64,000 bases of DNA from NCBI RefSeq assembly GCF_031846185.1, contig NZ_JAVRIF010000001.1:620001-684000 (forward strand), read 5' to 3'. Shown here in pieces: positions 16,999-25,652 of this stretch. Each line of letters begins with the position of its first letter. The first letter of the stretch is position 1. The notes under the pieces are model-generated. The model was not told the origin of the DNA. It searched no databases and saw only the letters and a program-made list of their open reading frames with translations. The translations under genes were made by a program, and so were the position numbers. Source of the DNA: Thalassotalea_H castellviae (GTDB taxonomy: Bacteria > Pseudomonadota > Gammaproteobacteria > Enterobacterales > Alteromonadaceae).

Positions 16999-19629
16999 AT
17001 GTTTAGCAGTAATAAAGCTTTGACGAATAATAAACAGTTTGCAACTACTTTAACGCCTTGTTTAACAAAGGCCAGCTTAGCAATGGCAATTTGCTTCGCA
17101 ATGTTCGGATGTTCAAAACCAATTAATAGCGAGCAAGCGTCTGATACGACACCGATTAAAGAGGTTACACAACCTTCACGCGTAAAAATAGCCGAAGTAG
17201 ACGTTATCAACCCTTCAACTTTTGCTCGTAAAGACGAAGCGATTTACTTTAGTTATTATGACTTAGGGATTGAAAAACCGAAAAAAAATAGCAGCATCGA
17301 AGTGCTCCATCAAGAGAAACAGCTTTCTACACAACATATCGACAGTGATTATGATGGTGTAAATGACGGTATTTTATTCTTAATTGACCTGATTGATAAC
17401 AAAGTGAATACCGTCACTATTAATACCGTAAAAATGAATACGATTAACGAAAAAACTGGCATCAATCAGCCTGTTTTTAAAAAACGAGTTCAAGCGGAAA
17501 TATCTCATAAAGTTGACGGGAATTGGCTAGCACATACAAAACCGGCTAAGCATCTTATCGATAAAAACTTACAAGAATATCAGGGGGGTAAGTTCAAAAA
17601 TGTCACTCAGTTAACACCGCCAGATTATTATTCAGATCATTCCAATTGGATCCGTTATGAAGGCCCAGGCATTGAATCAGACAAAGTAGGTTATAGAATC
17701 TACCTCGATTGGCGCAATGGCTTTGATATTTTCGGTAAATTAACGGAAGAGCCAATTCTTAGCAAGATAGGACAAGATGGCTATGAGTCTTATCATCATA
17801 TGCAACCTTGGGGCATGGACATTCTAAAAGTGGGAGGTTCATTAGGTGCCGGTGGTTTTGGCTTAATGACCGACGATAAAAATTCAACCTTAGAACACAT
17901 CAGTGAAGTAAAAACTCGACAAGCAATTATTGCGGAAAACGGAAATATCCAAAGCAGGGTTAATATTAATTATTTGGGCTGGAAAAATAGCCTGAATACA
18001 CAAAACTTGACAGCTAATATCTCAATGATTGCTGGCTCAAGATTAGCAAAAGTACACTTAAACTTAGAAAAAGATCTACCTAATATCACTGCCGGTGTAG
18101 TTAAACATCAAGGCTCTAAACTTATTCAAGGTAATATTGATATTAGCGGTTATCAATATTCATACATCGCGAGCTGGGGTAAGCAAAGCTTAGATGACAG
18201 CATGCTGGGTATGGCGATTTTTTTCAAAAAAGGCCAATTAATTAAAACCCTTGAAGACGAAAAGAACTATTTAGTTCAACTAAAACCAAGAGGTAAAAGT
18301 GGTGAGACTGCTGTAGAATATTATTTTGCTTCGGTATGGCAACCAGAAAGTGGTATTGATAACGAAGCTGAATTTATTGCCTACTTAAAGCAAGAAGCTG
18401 ACAAACTGACAAGAAAACCAAGAACTTATTTGTCTACTGCACTCACTGAACAAGCAACGTCAACGCCACTAAAAGCTGAAGGCGCACTCAACTGGGGTAT
18501 AGCATTAGCCGACTCTGAGTTGAACCGAAAAGCCTTAGGATATTTTCATAATGGTTGGGATGTGAACCGAGCACGTAAACCAAAATTTGAATACGATATT
18601 ATTGGTCTGCAACCATACACTTTTGACTTATTAGCCGATTTAACCGGTGACGAAAAATACCGTCAAGTTATCGAGCAGGTTACCGCGAGTTTTATTACTG
18701 ATGATGGTAAAATACTTGCTTATAACAAGAAAAACTTCAATATAGACAATATTCCTCCCGGTAGAAACTTGCTGAGATTATACAAACGCACGCAGGACGA
18801 AAAATTCCGACTTGCTGCTACAGCATTAAGGCAACAGTTAACAGAGCATCCAAAAACCTCACAAGGCGCTTTTTGGCATAAAAATAAGTACACCAATCAA
18901 TTATGGTTAGACGGTGTATATATGGGGATGCCATTTCTGGCGGAATACGCCATGATGTTCGAAGAAGGACATCAACAACAAGAAAGTCTTCATGAAGTCA
19001 TCAATGAATTTAAATTAACGCGTAAATACTTAAGAGACGAAAAGTCTGGCTTGTACTATCACGGCTGGGATGAATCAAAAGAGCAAAGTTGGGCAAATAA
19101 ATCTACCGGACAATCCCCTGAGTTTTGGGCACGTGGCGTCGGCTGGTTAGCCATGGCAATCGTCGATGTATTAGATTCGATTCCTGAAAAAAATATTGAT
19201 GATAGAAAGTTTCTCATTGAAATGGTGAGTGAACTCGCTGACACACTTGCAAAAGTTCAAGATCAAACATCAGGTGCGTGGTGGCAGGTTTTAGATAAAC
19301 CTAATGCGGTTGGTAACTACAAAGAGTCATCAGCAACGGCTATGTTTACCTATTTCTTCGCCAAAGCGATAAATAATGGCTATTTAACTGATGATTATAA
19401 TAATATTGCTCAATCTGCTTTTAAAGCCTTAATTAACGAATTTACTGTAGTACATTTAGACGGCGCTACCAGTATGACCAACCAATGTTACGTCGCCGGT
19501 TTAAGTTTTGGTCGTGATGGTAGTTATGGTTATTACATGAATGAGCCTGTGAGCGTTAATGATCCTAAAGGCACCAGCCCCTATATTTTAGCCAGTATCG
19601 AAATGTATAAATTGTTGAATAAAAATTAA
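16999..19629 (+). CDS. DUF4861-GH105 fusion lipoprotein (unsaturated galacturonyl/rhamnogalacturonyl hydrolase)
   Basis: The 876-residue protein has a lipoprotein signal ending in the lipobox MFGC (Cys39 or so). Residues about 55-460 match the pattern of DUF4861, with YEGPGIESDKVGYRIYLDWR as the clearest stretch. Residues about 475-876 form a GH88/GH105 alpha6/alpha6 barrel, with QLWLDGVYMGMPFLAEYA carrying the catalytic aspartate and ARGVGWLAMAIVDVLD near the C-terminal part. GH105 enzymes remove the terminal unsaturated uronic acid left by pectate lyases, giving 4-deoxy-5-keto-uronate for KduI. DUF4861 has no firmly known role. In other bacteria the two parts are usually separate proteins, so the fusion suggests they act on the same product. 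It starts with a GGGGGAA RBS, and a strong convergent terminator follows. Confidence 0.9.
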   Translation: MFSSNKALTNNKQFATTLTPCLTKASLAMAICFAMFGCSKPINSEQASDTTPIKEVTQPSRVKIAEVDVINPSTFARKDEAIYFSYYDLGIEKPKKNSSIEVLHQEKQLSTQHIDSDYDGVNDGILFLIDLIDNKVNTVTINTVKMNTINEKTGINQPVFKKRVQAEISHKVDGNWLAHTKPAKHLIDKNLQEYQGGKFKNVTQLTPPDYYSDHSNWIRYEGPGIESDKVGYRIYLDWRNGFDIFGKLTEEPILSKIGQDGYESYHHMQPWGMDILKVGGSLGAGGFGLMTDDKNSTLEHISEVKTRQAIIAENGNIQSRVNINYLGWKNSLNTQNLTANISMIAGSRLAKVHLNLEKDLPNITAGVVKHQGSKLIQGNIDISGYQYSYIASWGKQSLDDSMLGMAIFFKKGQLIKTLEDEKNYLVQLKPRGKSGETAVEYYFASVWQPESGIDNEAEFIAYLKQEADKLTRKPRTYLSTALTEQATSTPLKAEGALNWGIALADSELNRKALGYFHNGWDVNRARKPKFEYDIIGLQPYTFDLLADLTGDEKYRQVIEQVTASFITDDGKILAYNKKNFNIDNIPPGRNLLRLYKRTQDEKFRLAATALRQQLTEHPKTSQGAFWHKNKYTNQLWLDGVYMGMPFLAEYAMMFEEGHQQQESLHEVINEFKLTRKYLRDEKSGLYYHGWDESKEQSWANKSTGQSPEFWARGVGWLAMAIVDVLDSIPEKNIDDRKFLIEMVSELADTLAKVQDQTSGAWWQVLDKPNAVGNYKESSATAMFTYFFAKAINNGYLTDDYNNIAQSAFKALINEFTVVHLDGATSMTNQCYVAGLSFGRDGSYGYYMNEPVSVNDPKGTSPYILASIEMYKLLNKN

Positions 19630-19679
19630 TAATTAATACTCGCACAAATTTCAGAGTAGCTTAAAAAGTTTGTAATAAG

Positions 19680-19711
19680 AAAGCCCTGATAAGTTAACTT
19701 ATCAGGGCTTT
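19680..19711. terminator. Bidirectional terminator between convergent genes
   Basis: A perfect 32-bp inverted repeat (arms AAAGCCCTGATAAGTT and complement, centre at 19695/19696) lies between the GH105 fusion gene and the convergent LacI regulator gene. A and T runs at the ends allow termination from either side. Confidence 0.88.
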
Positions 19712-19736
19712 GCAATGTTAATTAATCAGCTCACGG

Positions 19737-20774
19737 TTATTTTTTATCGGTAGACTCTCGTTTAACTAAATGAGGTTTAATGAGCTCTTCTAAGGTAATT
19801 TTTTCACTTTCAGCTGATTGGCTTTTATTAATGAGTTTTTGTACAGCCAAACGAGCCATATTGCTTACTGGACGTTTTATGGTCGTTAACGAAGGAATAA
19901 TTCTTGAAGCTAAAATATTGTCATCAAAACCTGCAACAGAGAGCTCTTCAGGTACTTTAATGGCTAAATCACTGGCTACACGAAGCACTCCTGCCGCCAT
20001 TTCATCATTGTTTGCTACGATAGCCGTTGGCCTTTTTTTCATTGACGAATTGGCGGAATCAACTGAGCCAAGCAACTGATGAGCGCATTCTATACCGCTT
20101 TCATAACTGTTTTTACCTTCTATAATACGCTCTGGCGGTAAAGTCACTTTACATAATTCTAGTTCAGCTAAAAAACCTTCCATACGTTCCATTGATGAGC
20201 GATATCTTCGAGGACCAGAAATAAATCCAATATCGGTATGACCCAATTCAACAAGATGATCCGCCATCTCTTTCATGGCCTCACGCTCGTCTGACACTAC
20301 AATATTATCATGATCATCTAAATCAACTGAGGCTAAGCGCACATAAGCACAATTCGCTGCTCTAATTGCCGCCGCGAGTGCTTTATTTTCAGAAACTGGT
20401 GGTAAAATAATAACGCCATCTAATTTTGAACGAGCAATAAAGGATAAACAATCATCAATAAAGTCAGGGCTTTTAGAATGGCAAGGATGTACAACCAGCT
20501 CATAACCTAATGCTGAACATACACTAAGCGCACCACGTTGTACTTCATCAATATATAAAGCATCAGGGTTATCGTAGATTAAACCCAATAAATATGATCG
20601 ACTTGACGCGAGCCCTCTCGCTTGTTTGTCAGGCGAAAAATTAACTTCTGCAATGATTTTAAGTACTTTTTCTCTAGTAGCTTCACCTACAGCAGGCGAG
20701 CGATTAATGACACGAGAAACAGTCCGCTTAGAAACCCCTGAAAGCCTTGCTACATCATTTATGGTTACCGACAT
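19737..20774 (-). CDS. LacI-family transcriptional regulator of the pectin/galacturonate locus
   Basis: The 345-residue protein has an N-terminal LacI helix-turn-helix (TINDVARLSGVSKRTVSRVI, residues 4-23), a hinge helix near residue 50 (ARGLASSRS), and a periplasmic-binding-protein-like effector domain to the C-terminus. It is the last gene of the kduD-kduI-dctPQM cluster. The seven TGCCACCGGTGGCA-like palindromes upstream of genes in this locus are its most likely binding sites, two of them in front of kduD, which would make it autoregulated. The inducer is probably KDG or a related uronate intermediate. It is functionally comparable to KdgR-type regulators, but the name is not assigned here because the assignment rests on context alone. 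Confidence 0.9.
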   Translation of the reverse strand: MSVTINDVARLSGVSKRTVSRVINRSPAVGEATREKVLKIIAEVNFSPDKQARGLASSRSYLLGLIYDNPDALYIDEVQRGALSVCSALGYELVVHPCHSKSPDFIDDCLSFIARSKLDGVIILPPVSENKALAAAIRAANCAYVRLASVDLDDHDNIVVSDEREAMKEMADHLVELGHTDIGFISGPRRYRSSMERMEGFLAELELCKVTLPPERIIEGKNSYESGIECAHQLLGSVDSANSSMKKRPTAIVANNDEMAAGVLRVASDLAIKVPEELSVAGFDDNILASRIIPSLTTIKRPVSNMARLAVQKLINKSQSAESEKITLEELIKPHLVKRESTDKK

Positions 20775-20892
20775 AAATATTCCTGCCTATATTGAGGCGG
20801 CAAGTTTATCACCAACCTCTGTTCCTTAAAAGATCTAACCTAGATCTATGTTTATTTTGATAAAAAGTACCTTACCCTATTAACTAAACTGA

Positions 20893-22194
20893 TTAATTTA
20901 TTAGCCCGAAAAATCGCGGCAACGTTTCACTAATTGCAGGTACGTAAGTGACTAACATTAAAACAGCAAACATCACTAAATAAAGGGGTATCATAGGCTT
21001 AATAATTTTATGTAGTGACGTTTTCGCGACCGCACAACTTACGAATAGCACACTACCCACTGGTGGTGATACAAGCCCTATCGATAAATTAAGTACGACC
21101 ATAATACCAAATTGAATCGGTGACATGCCAAATTCCATCGCCACAGGTAAAAATATCGGTGTGAAAATCAATACTGCTGGTGTCATATCGATAAAAGCGC
21201 CCACTACGATTAAAATTAAGTTAATTAATAATAAAACGATTAAAGGATTTTCACTTAATGTTAAGAAAAATTCACTAATGGTTTGTGGAATATGTGTGTA
21301 AGACAACAACCAAGACATTGCTGACGATGCACCAATGATCAGCATAACAATCGCAGTAGTTTCACATGCTTTTAATAATAAAGCGGGTAATTCTTGGGTA
21401 TTAATTTCTTTATAGACACCAACAGAAAGCACCAGTGCATAAAGTACCGCTATAGCGCCTGCTTCTGTGGCCGTGAAAATTCCACCGATAATACCGCCAA
21501 TCACAATAAACACTAAAAATAAACTTGGTAAAGCAGCCACTATTTTTTCAAGAGCAACCTTTAAAGGTAAACGCGCTGTAACCGGATATTTGTGACGAAT
21601 AGCGTATAAAGAACAAACCAACATTAATGCTAATCCAACTAAAATTCCAGGTAAATAACCTGCGACAAATAATGCCGCGATAGAAACGCCACCACTTGCA
21701 ATAGCATAAATAATTAAAATATTACTCGGTGGTATCAACATTCCCGTAGTAGCTGCAGACGCGGTGACTGCCGCGCCAAACTCCGCACTATAACCATGCT
21801 TTTTCATTTCTGGGATCATAAAGCTACCTATAGCAGACGTTGCCGCAACAGCAGAGCCAGAAATAGCACCAAATAACATACAAGACATTACATTTACTAG
21901 TGCTAAACCGCCTGGTAAAGAACCAATTAGCGCCATAGCGCATTCAATTAATCGTTTAGCGATACCGCCCTGTCCCATAATTAAGCCAGATAATATAAAG
22001 AATGGTATTGCCAATAACGCAAAACTATCTATACCTCCTGCCATTTGCTGAGCAATAGTCATAACGGCTGGTGTAAAGTCGATATGCATAATTAATGAAA
22101 TTAAGGTTGCCAAACCAATACAAATTGAAATAGGCACATTTAAAAACAATAAAATGAAAAAACTGACAAGTAAAACAATTGCGGTAATATCCAT
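20893..22194 (-). CDS. TRAP transporter large permease (DctM family)
   Basis: The 433-residue membrane protein has about 12 to 13 hydrophobic segments and typical DctM stretches such as PFFILSGLIMGQGGIAKRL, GAISGSAVAATSAIG and SPPVGSVLFVSCAVAK. It is the ion-coupled translocation subunit of a TRAP transporter, working with the DctQ-like protein, whose stop overlaps its start (shared base 22194), and the DctP-like binding protein. Placement between kduI/kduD and the LacI regulator points to uptake of galacturonate, unsaturated galacturonate or short oligogalacturonides from the periplasm. The substrate is inferred from context. Confidence 0.93.
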   Translation of the reverse strand: MDITAIVLLVSFFILLFLNVPISICIGLATLISLIMHIDFTPAVMTIAQQMAGGIDSFALLAIPFFILSGLIMGQGGIAKRLIECAMALIGSLPGGLALVNVMSCMLFGAISGSAVAATSAIGSFMIPEMKKHGYSAEFGAAVTASAATTGMLIPPSNILIIYAIASGGVSIAALFVAGYLPGILVGLALMLVCSLYAIRHKYPVTARLPLKVALEKIVAALPSLFLVFIVIGGIIGGIFTATEAGAIAVLYALVLSVGVYKEINTQELPALLLKACETTAIVMLIIGASSAMSWLLSYTHIPQTISEFFLTLSENPLIVLLLINLILIVVGAFIDMTPAVLIFTPIFLPVAMEFGMSPIQFGIMVVLNLSIGLVSPPVGSVLFVSCAVAKTSLHKIIKPMIPLYLVMFAVLMLVTYVPAISETLPRFFGLIN

Positions 22195-22730
22195 TAGCTC
22201 TCTCCTTTTACGATGTCTATTGTTTGTGATTTGGAAGCAATTGGTGTTGAAGAATTTGGCGTTGATTTAATAAGTTGAAAAATATTATCAAGACAAAACA
22301 TCATGATTAACGTGCCAGAGATAGGGATAGCGGAATATATTAACCCCATATTGAGCCCTAAAGCCGCAGAAGTTTGCTTTAATTCTATATTCATTAAAAC
22401 AAGCAACGCTCCGCCGTACATCATGACACCGCATGCAAATACTAAAACCAATAATTCAATTAATATACGTATCGGCTTTTGCTTTACCGGCGCAAGTTTA
22501 TCTACAAAAAGGTCTAAACCTAAATGCGCTTTAGATTGATAGGCGTAAGCAGAGCCTAAAATACCAATCCAAATAAGTAAAAAACGTGCTAATTCTTCAG
22601 TAAATGAACTGGGTGATTGAATAATAAAACGAGAAAATACTTGCCAGGTTACGGTTACTACAATTGCCGCCATCGCTAACATCAATATTTTTTCGAGTAA
22701 TTTATTTATAAATGACAAAAGCATTTGCAT
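22194..22730 (-). CDS. TRAP transporter small permease (DctQ family)
   Basis: The 178-residue protein has four predicted membrane segments (about residues 12-32, 47-65, 86-107 and 127-148) and the DctQ-family stretch VTWQVFSRFI followed by EELARFLLIWIGILGSAYAY. It forms the membrane complex with the large permease, whose start codon overlaps its stop. It lies 12 bp downstream of the binding-protein gene in the same operon. Confidence 0.92.
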   Translation of the reverse strand: MQMLLSFINKLLEKILMLAMAAIVVTVTWQVFSRFIIQSPSSFTEELARFLLIWIGILGSAYAYQSKAHLGLDLFVDKLAPVKQKPIRILIELLVLVFACGVMMYGGALLVLMNIELKQTSAALGLNMGLIYSAIPISGTLIMMFCLDNIFQLIKSTPNSSTPIASKSQTIDIVKGES

Positions 22731-22742
22731 GATTTTAAGCCC

Positions 22743-23780
22743 TTACATTTTTTTAATTTGAATGATTTGCTCAGCGACAGGGCTCTCAGCAAAGGAAGCA
22801 TGGAAGTCAACCATTTTGGCTTGAAATGCAGCTTTATCGGGATAAACTATCGTAGTGCCTGCCTTTTCTACCGCGAGCATTGCTTCATCAGAGGCCTTTT
22901 GCCATAACAGTTTTTGATGCTCAACGGCATCGCTCATTGCAGCAGTTAACCAACCTTGCTGTTCACTCGATAGGGCTTGCCATACAGGTAAACTTGCAAG
23001 AATTACGTCAGGAACAAAGGTATGCTCATCTAAGCTATAAAATTTAGCAATTTCGTAATGACGAGAGATAAAGTAACTCGGCGGGTTGTTTTCTGCGCCA
23101 TCAACAACTCCTTGCTGTAATGCTGCATAAAGCTCCCCCCATGCAATTGGTGTAGCTGCGCCCCCTAAAGCCTTAACAGCAGCAACAGCTGTTGGGCTAT
23201 TTAATACTCTGATCTTTTTACCAATTAAATCGTCAGGCGTATTAATTGGGCCTTCTGTGGTATAAAAGCTACGGCTACCCGCATCAAAGTAACCCATGCC
23301 TTTCAATCGTACCTTTTCAACTTTTTTAAGAAGATCTTGACCAATGTCACTGTTGAGAACTCGCCAAAAATGATTTCGATCACGCATCAAATATGGAATA
23401 CCAAACACTTGCATTTCTGGCACAAATCCCTCTAATGGGCTCGCCGAAACCTTGGTCATAGATAAACTACCAATTTGTAGCAATTCGATCATTTCTCGTT
23501 CGGTACCAAGTTGTGCACCTGGATATATCACCATTTCCATTCTACCTTCCGAATAATGTTCAATTCGGTCAGCCATATATTCCATAGCAACATGAACAAC
23601 GTGACGAGTATCATGAGTATGACCCAAGGTTAATGTCGTTTTTTCGTTTTTTATATTACAACTCAGCAAAGATAAACTAATTAAAAGAGTACCCACTTTC
23701 ATAAAACTTAGTTTATTAAGCACATTCTTTTTCAGTCTATTGCTATTTAACACTTTGGTATTCAATGCATTAGTTTTCAT
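22743..23780 (-). CDS. TRAP transporter substrate-binding lipoprotein (DctP family)
   Basis: The frame can be extended to 23798, but the ATG at 23778-23780 has GAGAAG eight bases upstream, while the first ATG has no RBS, so the later start is chosen (345 residues). An unusually long polar leader precedes a hydrophobic stretch and the lipobox LLSC, so the protein is probably lipid-anchored. DctP features include LTLGHTHDTRHVVHVAMEYMA at the start of the mature part, YPGAQLGTEREMIELLQIG, the carboxylate-binding arginine region GKKIRVLNSPT, and DGAENNPPSYF. TRAP receptors bind organic acids including uronates. The neighbours kduI and kduD point to galacturonate or an unsaturated derivative. Confidence 0.92.
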   Translation of the reverse strand: MKTNALNTKVLNSNRLKKNVLNKLSFMKVGTLLISLSLLSCNIKNEKTTLTLGHTHDTRHVVHVAMEYMADRIEHYSEGRMEMVIYPGAQLGTEREMIELLQIGSLSMTKVSASPLEGFVPEMQVFGIPYLMRDRNHFWRVLNSDIGQDLLKKVEKVRLKGMGYFDAGSRSFYTTEGPINTPDDLIGKKIRVLNSPTAVAAVKALGGAATPIAWGELYAALQQGVVDGAENNPPSYFISRHYEIAKFYSLDEHTFVPDVILASLPVWQALSSEQQGWLTAAMSDAVEHQKLLWQKASDEAMLAVEKAGTTIVYPDKAAFQAKMVDFHASFAESPVAEQIIQIKKM

Positions 23781-23818
23781 TATTTTACTTCTCAACATTT
23801 GAATAAAGTAACTTACGA

Positions 23819-24661
23819 CTATCGCAATTGGTTAGGTTGATATTTATCCATATCATCATAATCTAGGTTTTCACCTGCCATGCCCCAAATAAAACTATAG
23901 TTTTGTGTGCCTGAGCCCGAGTGAATTGACCAAGGTGGTGAGATAACCGCCTGCTCATTGTGTACCCATATATGGCGAGTTTCTTGAGGTTCGCCCATAA
24001 AATGGCAAACAGCCTGTTCTTCTTCTACCTCAAAATAAAAGTACACTTCATTTCGTCTGTCATGCTGATGTGCTGGCATCGTATTCCATACACTGCCAGG
24101 ATTTAAACTGGTTAAGCCCATTTGTAGTTGGCAAGTTTCTACGACGGTATTGATCAACATTTGATTAATGTCTCGTTCGTTTGATGTTGCTAAACTCCCC
24201 AGATGAAGTACATTAGCGTCTGCGGTTGTCACTAATTTATTCGGATATTTATGATGCGCAGGCGCTGAATTTAAATAAAACTTAGCCGGCTTATTTGCGT
24301 CATCGCTGCTAAACACTACCTCTTGTGTATCTTTACCTAGATACAATGCATCTTTATAACCTAATTTATACACCTCACCATCAGCGGTAACTGAACCTGA
24401 AGCGCCAACGTTAATAATGCCTAACTCTCGACCATGTAGAAAAGTTTTTGCTTTTAACGCATCTAATGTTTCTAATTTCAGTGGCGATGATGTTGGTACA
24501 GCGCTACCGACCATAAAGCGCTCATAATGAGAATAAACCCAATAAACCGTGTCTTTTTGCATCAATTTTTCAACTAAAAATTCATTCCTTAGCTGCGTTG
24601 TATCAAACCCTTTAACTTCGTTTGGACCTAATGCATATCTAACTTCAATTTCTGTGGACAT
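23819..24661 (-). CDS. kduI: 5-dehydro-4-deoxy-D-glucuronate isomerase
   Basis: The 280-residue cupin-fold protein starts MSTEIEVRYALGPNEVKGF as KduI proteins do, with the mid-protein region GKDTQEVVF and the metal-binding region MPAHQHDRRNEVYFYFEV (histidines and glutamate). It converts 4-deoxy-L-threo-5-hexosulose-uronate, the spontaneous product of unsaturated galacturonate released by GH105, to 2,5-diketo-3-deoxygluconate, which KduD then reduces. It is in the middle of the kduD-kduI-dctPQM-lacI operon, 65 bp downstream of kduD. The length equals the usual family length. Confidence 0.96.
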   Translation of the reverse strand: MSTEIEVRYALGPNEVKGFDTTQLRNEFLVEKLMQKDTVYWVYSHYERFMVGSAVPTSSPLKLETLDALKAKTFLHGRELGIINVGASGSVTADGEVYKLGYKDALYLGKDTQEVVFSSDDANKPAKFYLNSAPAHHKYPNKLVTTADANVLHLGSLATSNERDINQMLINTVVETCQLQMGLTSLNPGSVWNTMPAHQHDRRNEVYFYFEVEEEQAVCHFMGEPQETRHIWVHNEQAVISPPWSIHSGSGTQNYSFIWGMAGENLDYDDMDKYQPNQLR

Positions 24662-24726
24662 AATTTATCCTTTACCTATTTAATTAATTTTTTACTTATC
24701 AATTTATAATCTATTAACGATATAAA

Positions 24727-25491
24727 CTATCGTGCTAACCAGCCACCATCAACGGCAAGTACATGGCCATTGACATAATCACTTGCTGATGAAGATAAAA
24801 ATATTGCTGCGCCTGCTAAATCTTCTGGCTCACCCCAACGGCCAGCGGGGATACGCTTTTCTATCTCAGCATTTCTGTCAGGGTCGTCTTGAATAGCTTG
24901 CGTGTTATCGGTTTTAAAATAACCAGGCGCTATGGCATTAATTTGAATATTATGACATGCCCACTCATTAGCTAAGGCTTTCGTAACACCAGCAATTGCA
25001 TGTTTACTTGCCGTGTATGCGGGTACTGTCATGCCACCACTGTATGACAGCATTGAAGCGATATTAATAATTTTTCCACGGCCTTTGGCGATCATCGCTG
25101 GCGCTAACGTTTGTGCTAAAACAAAACTCGCATCTAAATTTACCGTCATTACGCGCTGCCACTCTTGATATGAATATTCAATGGCGGGGCTTCTAAAAAT
25201 AGTGCCCCCTACATTCACTAAAATATCGATAACGGTATGCTCGGTAAGTAATGCCTGCGCCATCTTTTTTACATTAGCTATATCACTTAAGTCCACAGTA
25301 CTTTCTGAGGCAATTCCACCATTTGCATTGATCATACTAATTGTTTCAGCACAACCACTATCTTTACTGCTGCTACAAATAACTTCAGCCCCTGCGTTAG
25401 ATAAACCAATAGCTATTTGTTGACCTAACCCTCTGCTTGCTCCGGTAACTAACGCTTTTTTACCCTTTAAATCGAAGAGCTGTATTGACAT
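24727..25491 (-). CDS. kduD: 2-dehydro-3-deoxy-D-gluconate 5-dehydrogenase
   Basis: This short-chain dehydrogenase has the Rossmann motif TGASRGLGQQIA near the N-terminus, the catalytic Ser in NIASMLSYSG, and the YTASKHA motif with catalytic Tyr and Lys. The C-terminal stretch ASDYVNGHVLAVDGGWLAR is typical of KduD. The start is set at the ATG ending at 25491 (MSIQLFDLKGK, 254 residues) because it gives the usual KduD N-terminus. A GTG four codons earlier (25503) is possible but less likely. It reduces 2,5-diketo-3-deoxygluconate to KDG. It is the first gene of the minus-strand operon, and two operators lie upstream in the spacer shared with divergent uxaB. Confidence 0.95.
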   Translation of the reverse strand: MSIQLFDLKGKKALVTGASRGLGQQIAIGLSNAGAEVICSSSKDSGCAETISMINANGGIASESTVDLSDIANVKKMAQALLTEHTVIDILVNVGGTIFRSPAIEYSYQEWQRVMTVNLDASFVLAQTLAPAMIAKGRGKIINIASMLSYSGGMTVPAYTASKHAIAGVTKALANEWACHNIQINAIAPGYFKTDNTQAIQDDPDRNAEIEKRIPAGRWGEPEDLAGAAIFLSSSASDYVNGHVLAVDGGWLAR

Positions 25492-25561
25492 TTCTTTTCT
25501 CACTTAGATAATTTCTTTAGAATCGTAGATTGCCACGATCTTGTTAATGAAGTCTATTTTT

Positions 25562-25575
25562 CGCTACCGGTGGCA
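25562..25575. promoter_or_regulatory. LacI-family operator, pectin regulon site 6
   Basis: CGCTACCGGTGGCA matches the consensus at 12 of 14 positions. It lies in the 161-bp spacer between divergent kduD and uxaB, 31 bp (centre to centre) from site 7, about three helical turns, so both sites face the same side of the DNA. Confidence 0.78.
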
Positions 25576-25589
25576 ATTTGTCAAATACT

Positions 25590-25609
25590 ATTTGCCACCG
25601 GTGGCAAAT
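25590..25609. promoter_or_regulatory. LacI-family operator, pectin regulon site 7
   Basis: A perfect 20-bp palindrome with core TGCCACCGGTGGCA (25593-25606), 43 bp upstream of the uxaB start. Together with site 6 it can control both the uxaB-uxaA-kdgK and kduD-kduI-dctPQM-lacI operons. Confidence 0.85.
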
Positions 25610-25652
25610 TTAAGTAGGATATACAAATCGCAAAGGCAATATAGGTTTAATC

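Noticed and set aside
23796..23798. First ATG of the DctP-like gene as start
   Set aside because: No ribosome binding site precedes it, while the ATG at 23778-23780 has GAGAAG at good spacing.
25501..25503. GTG start for kduD
   Set aside because: The ATG four codons later gives the family-standard N-terminus.
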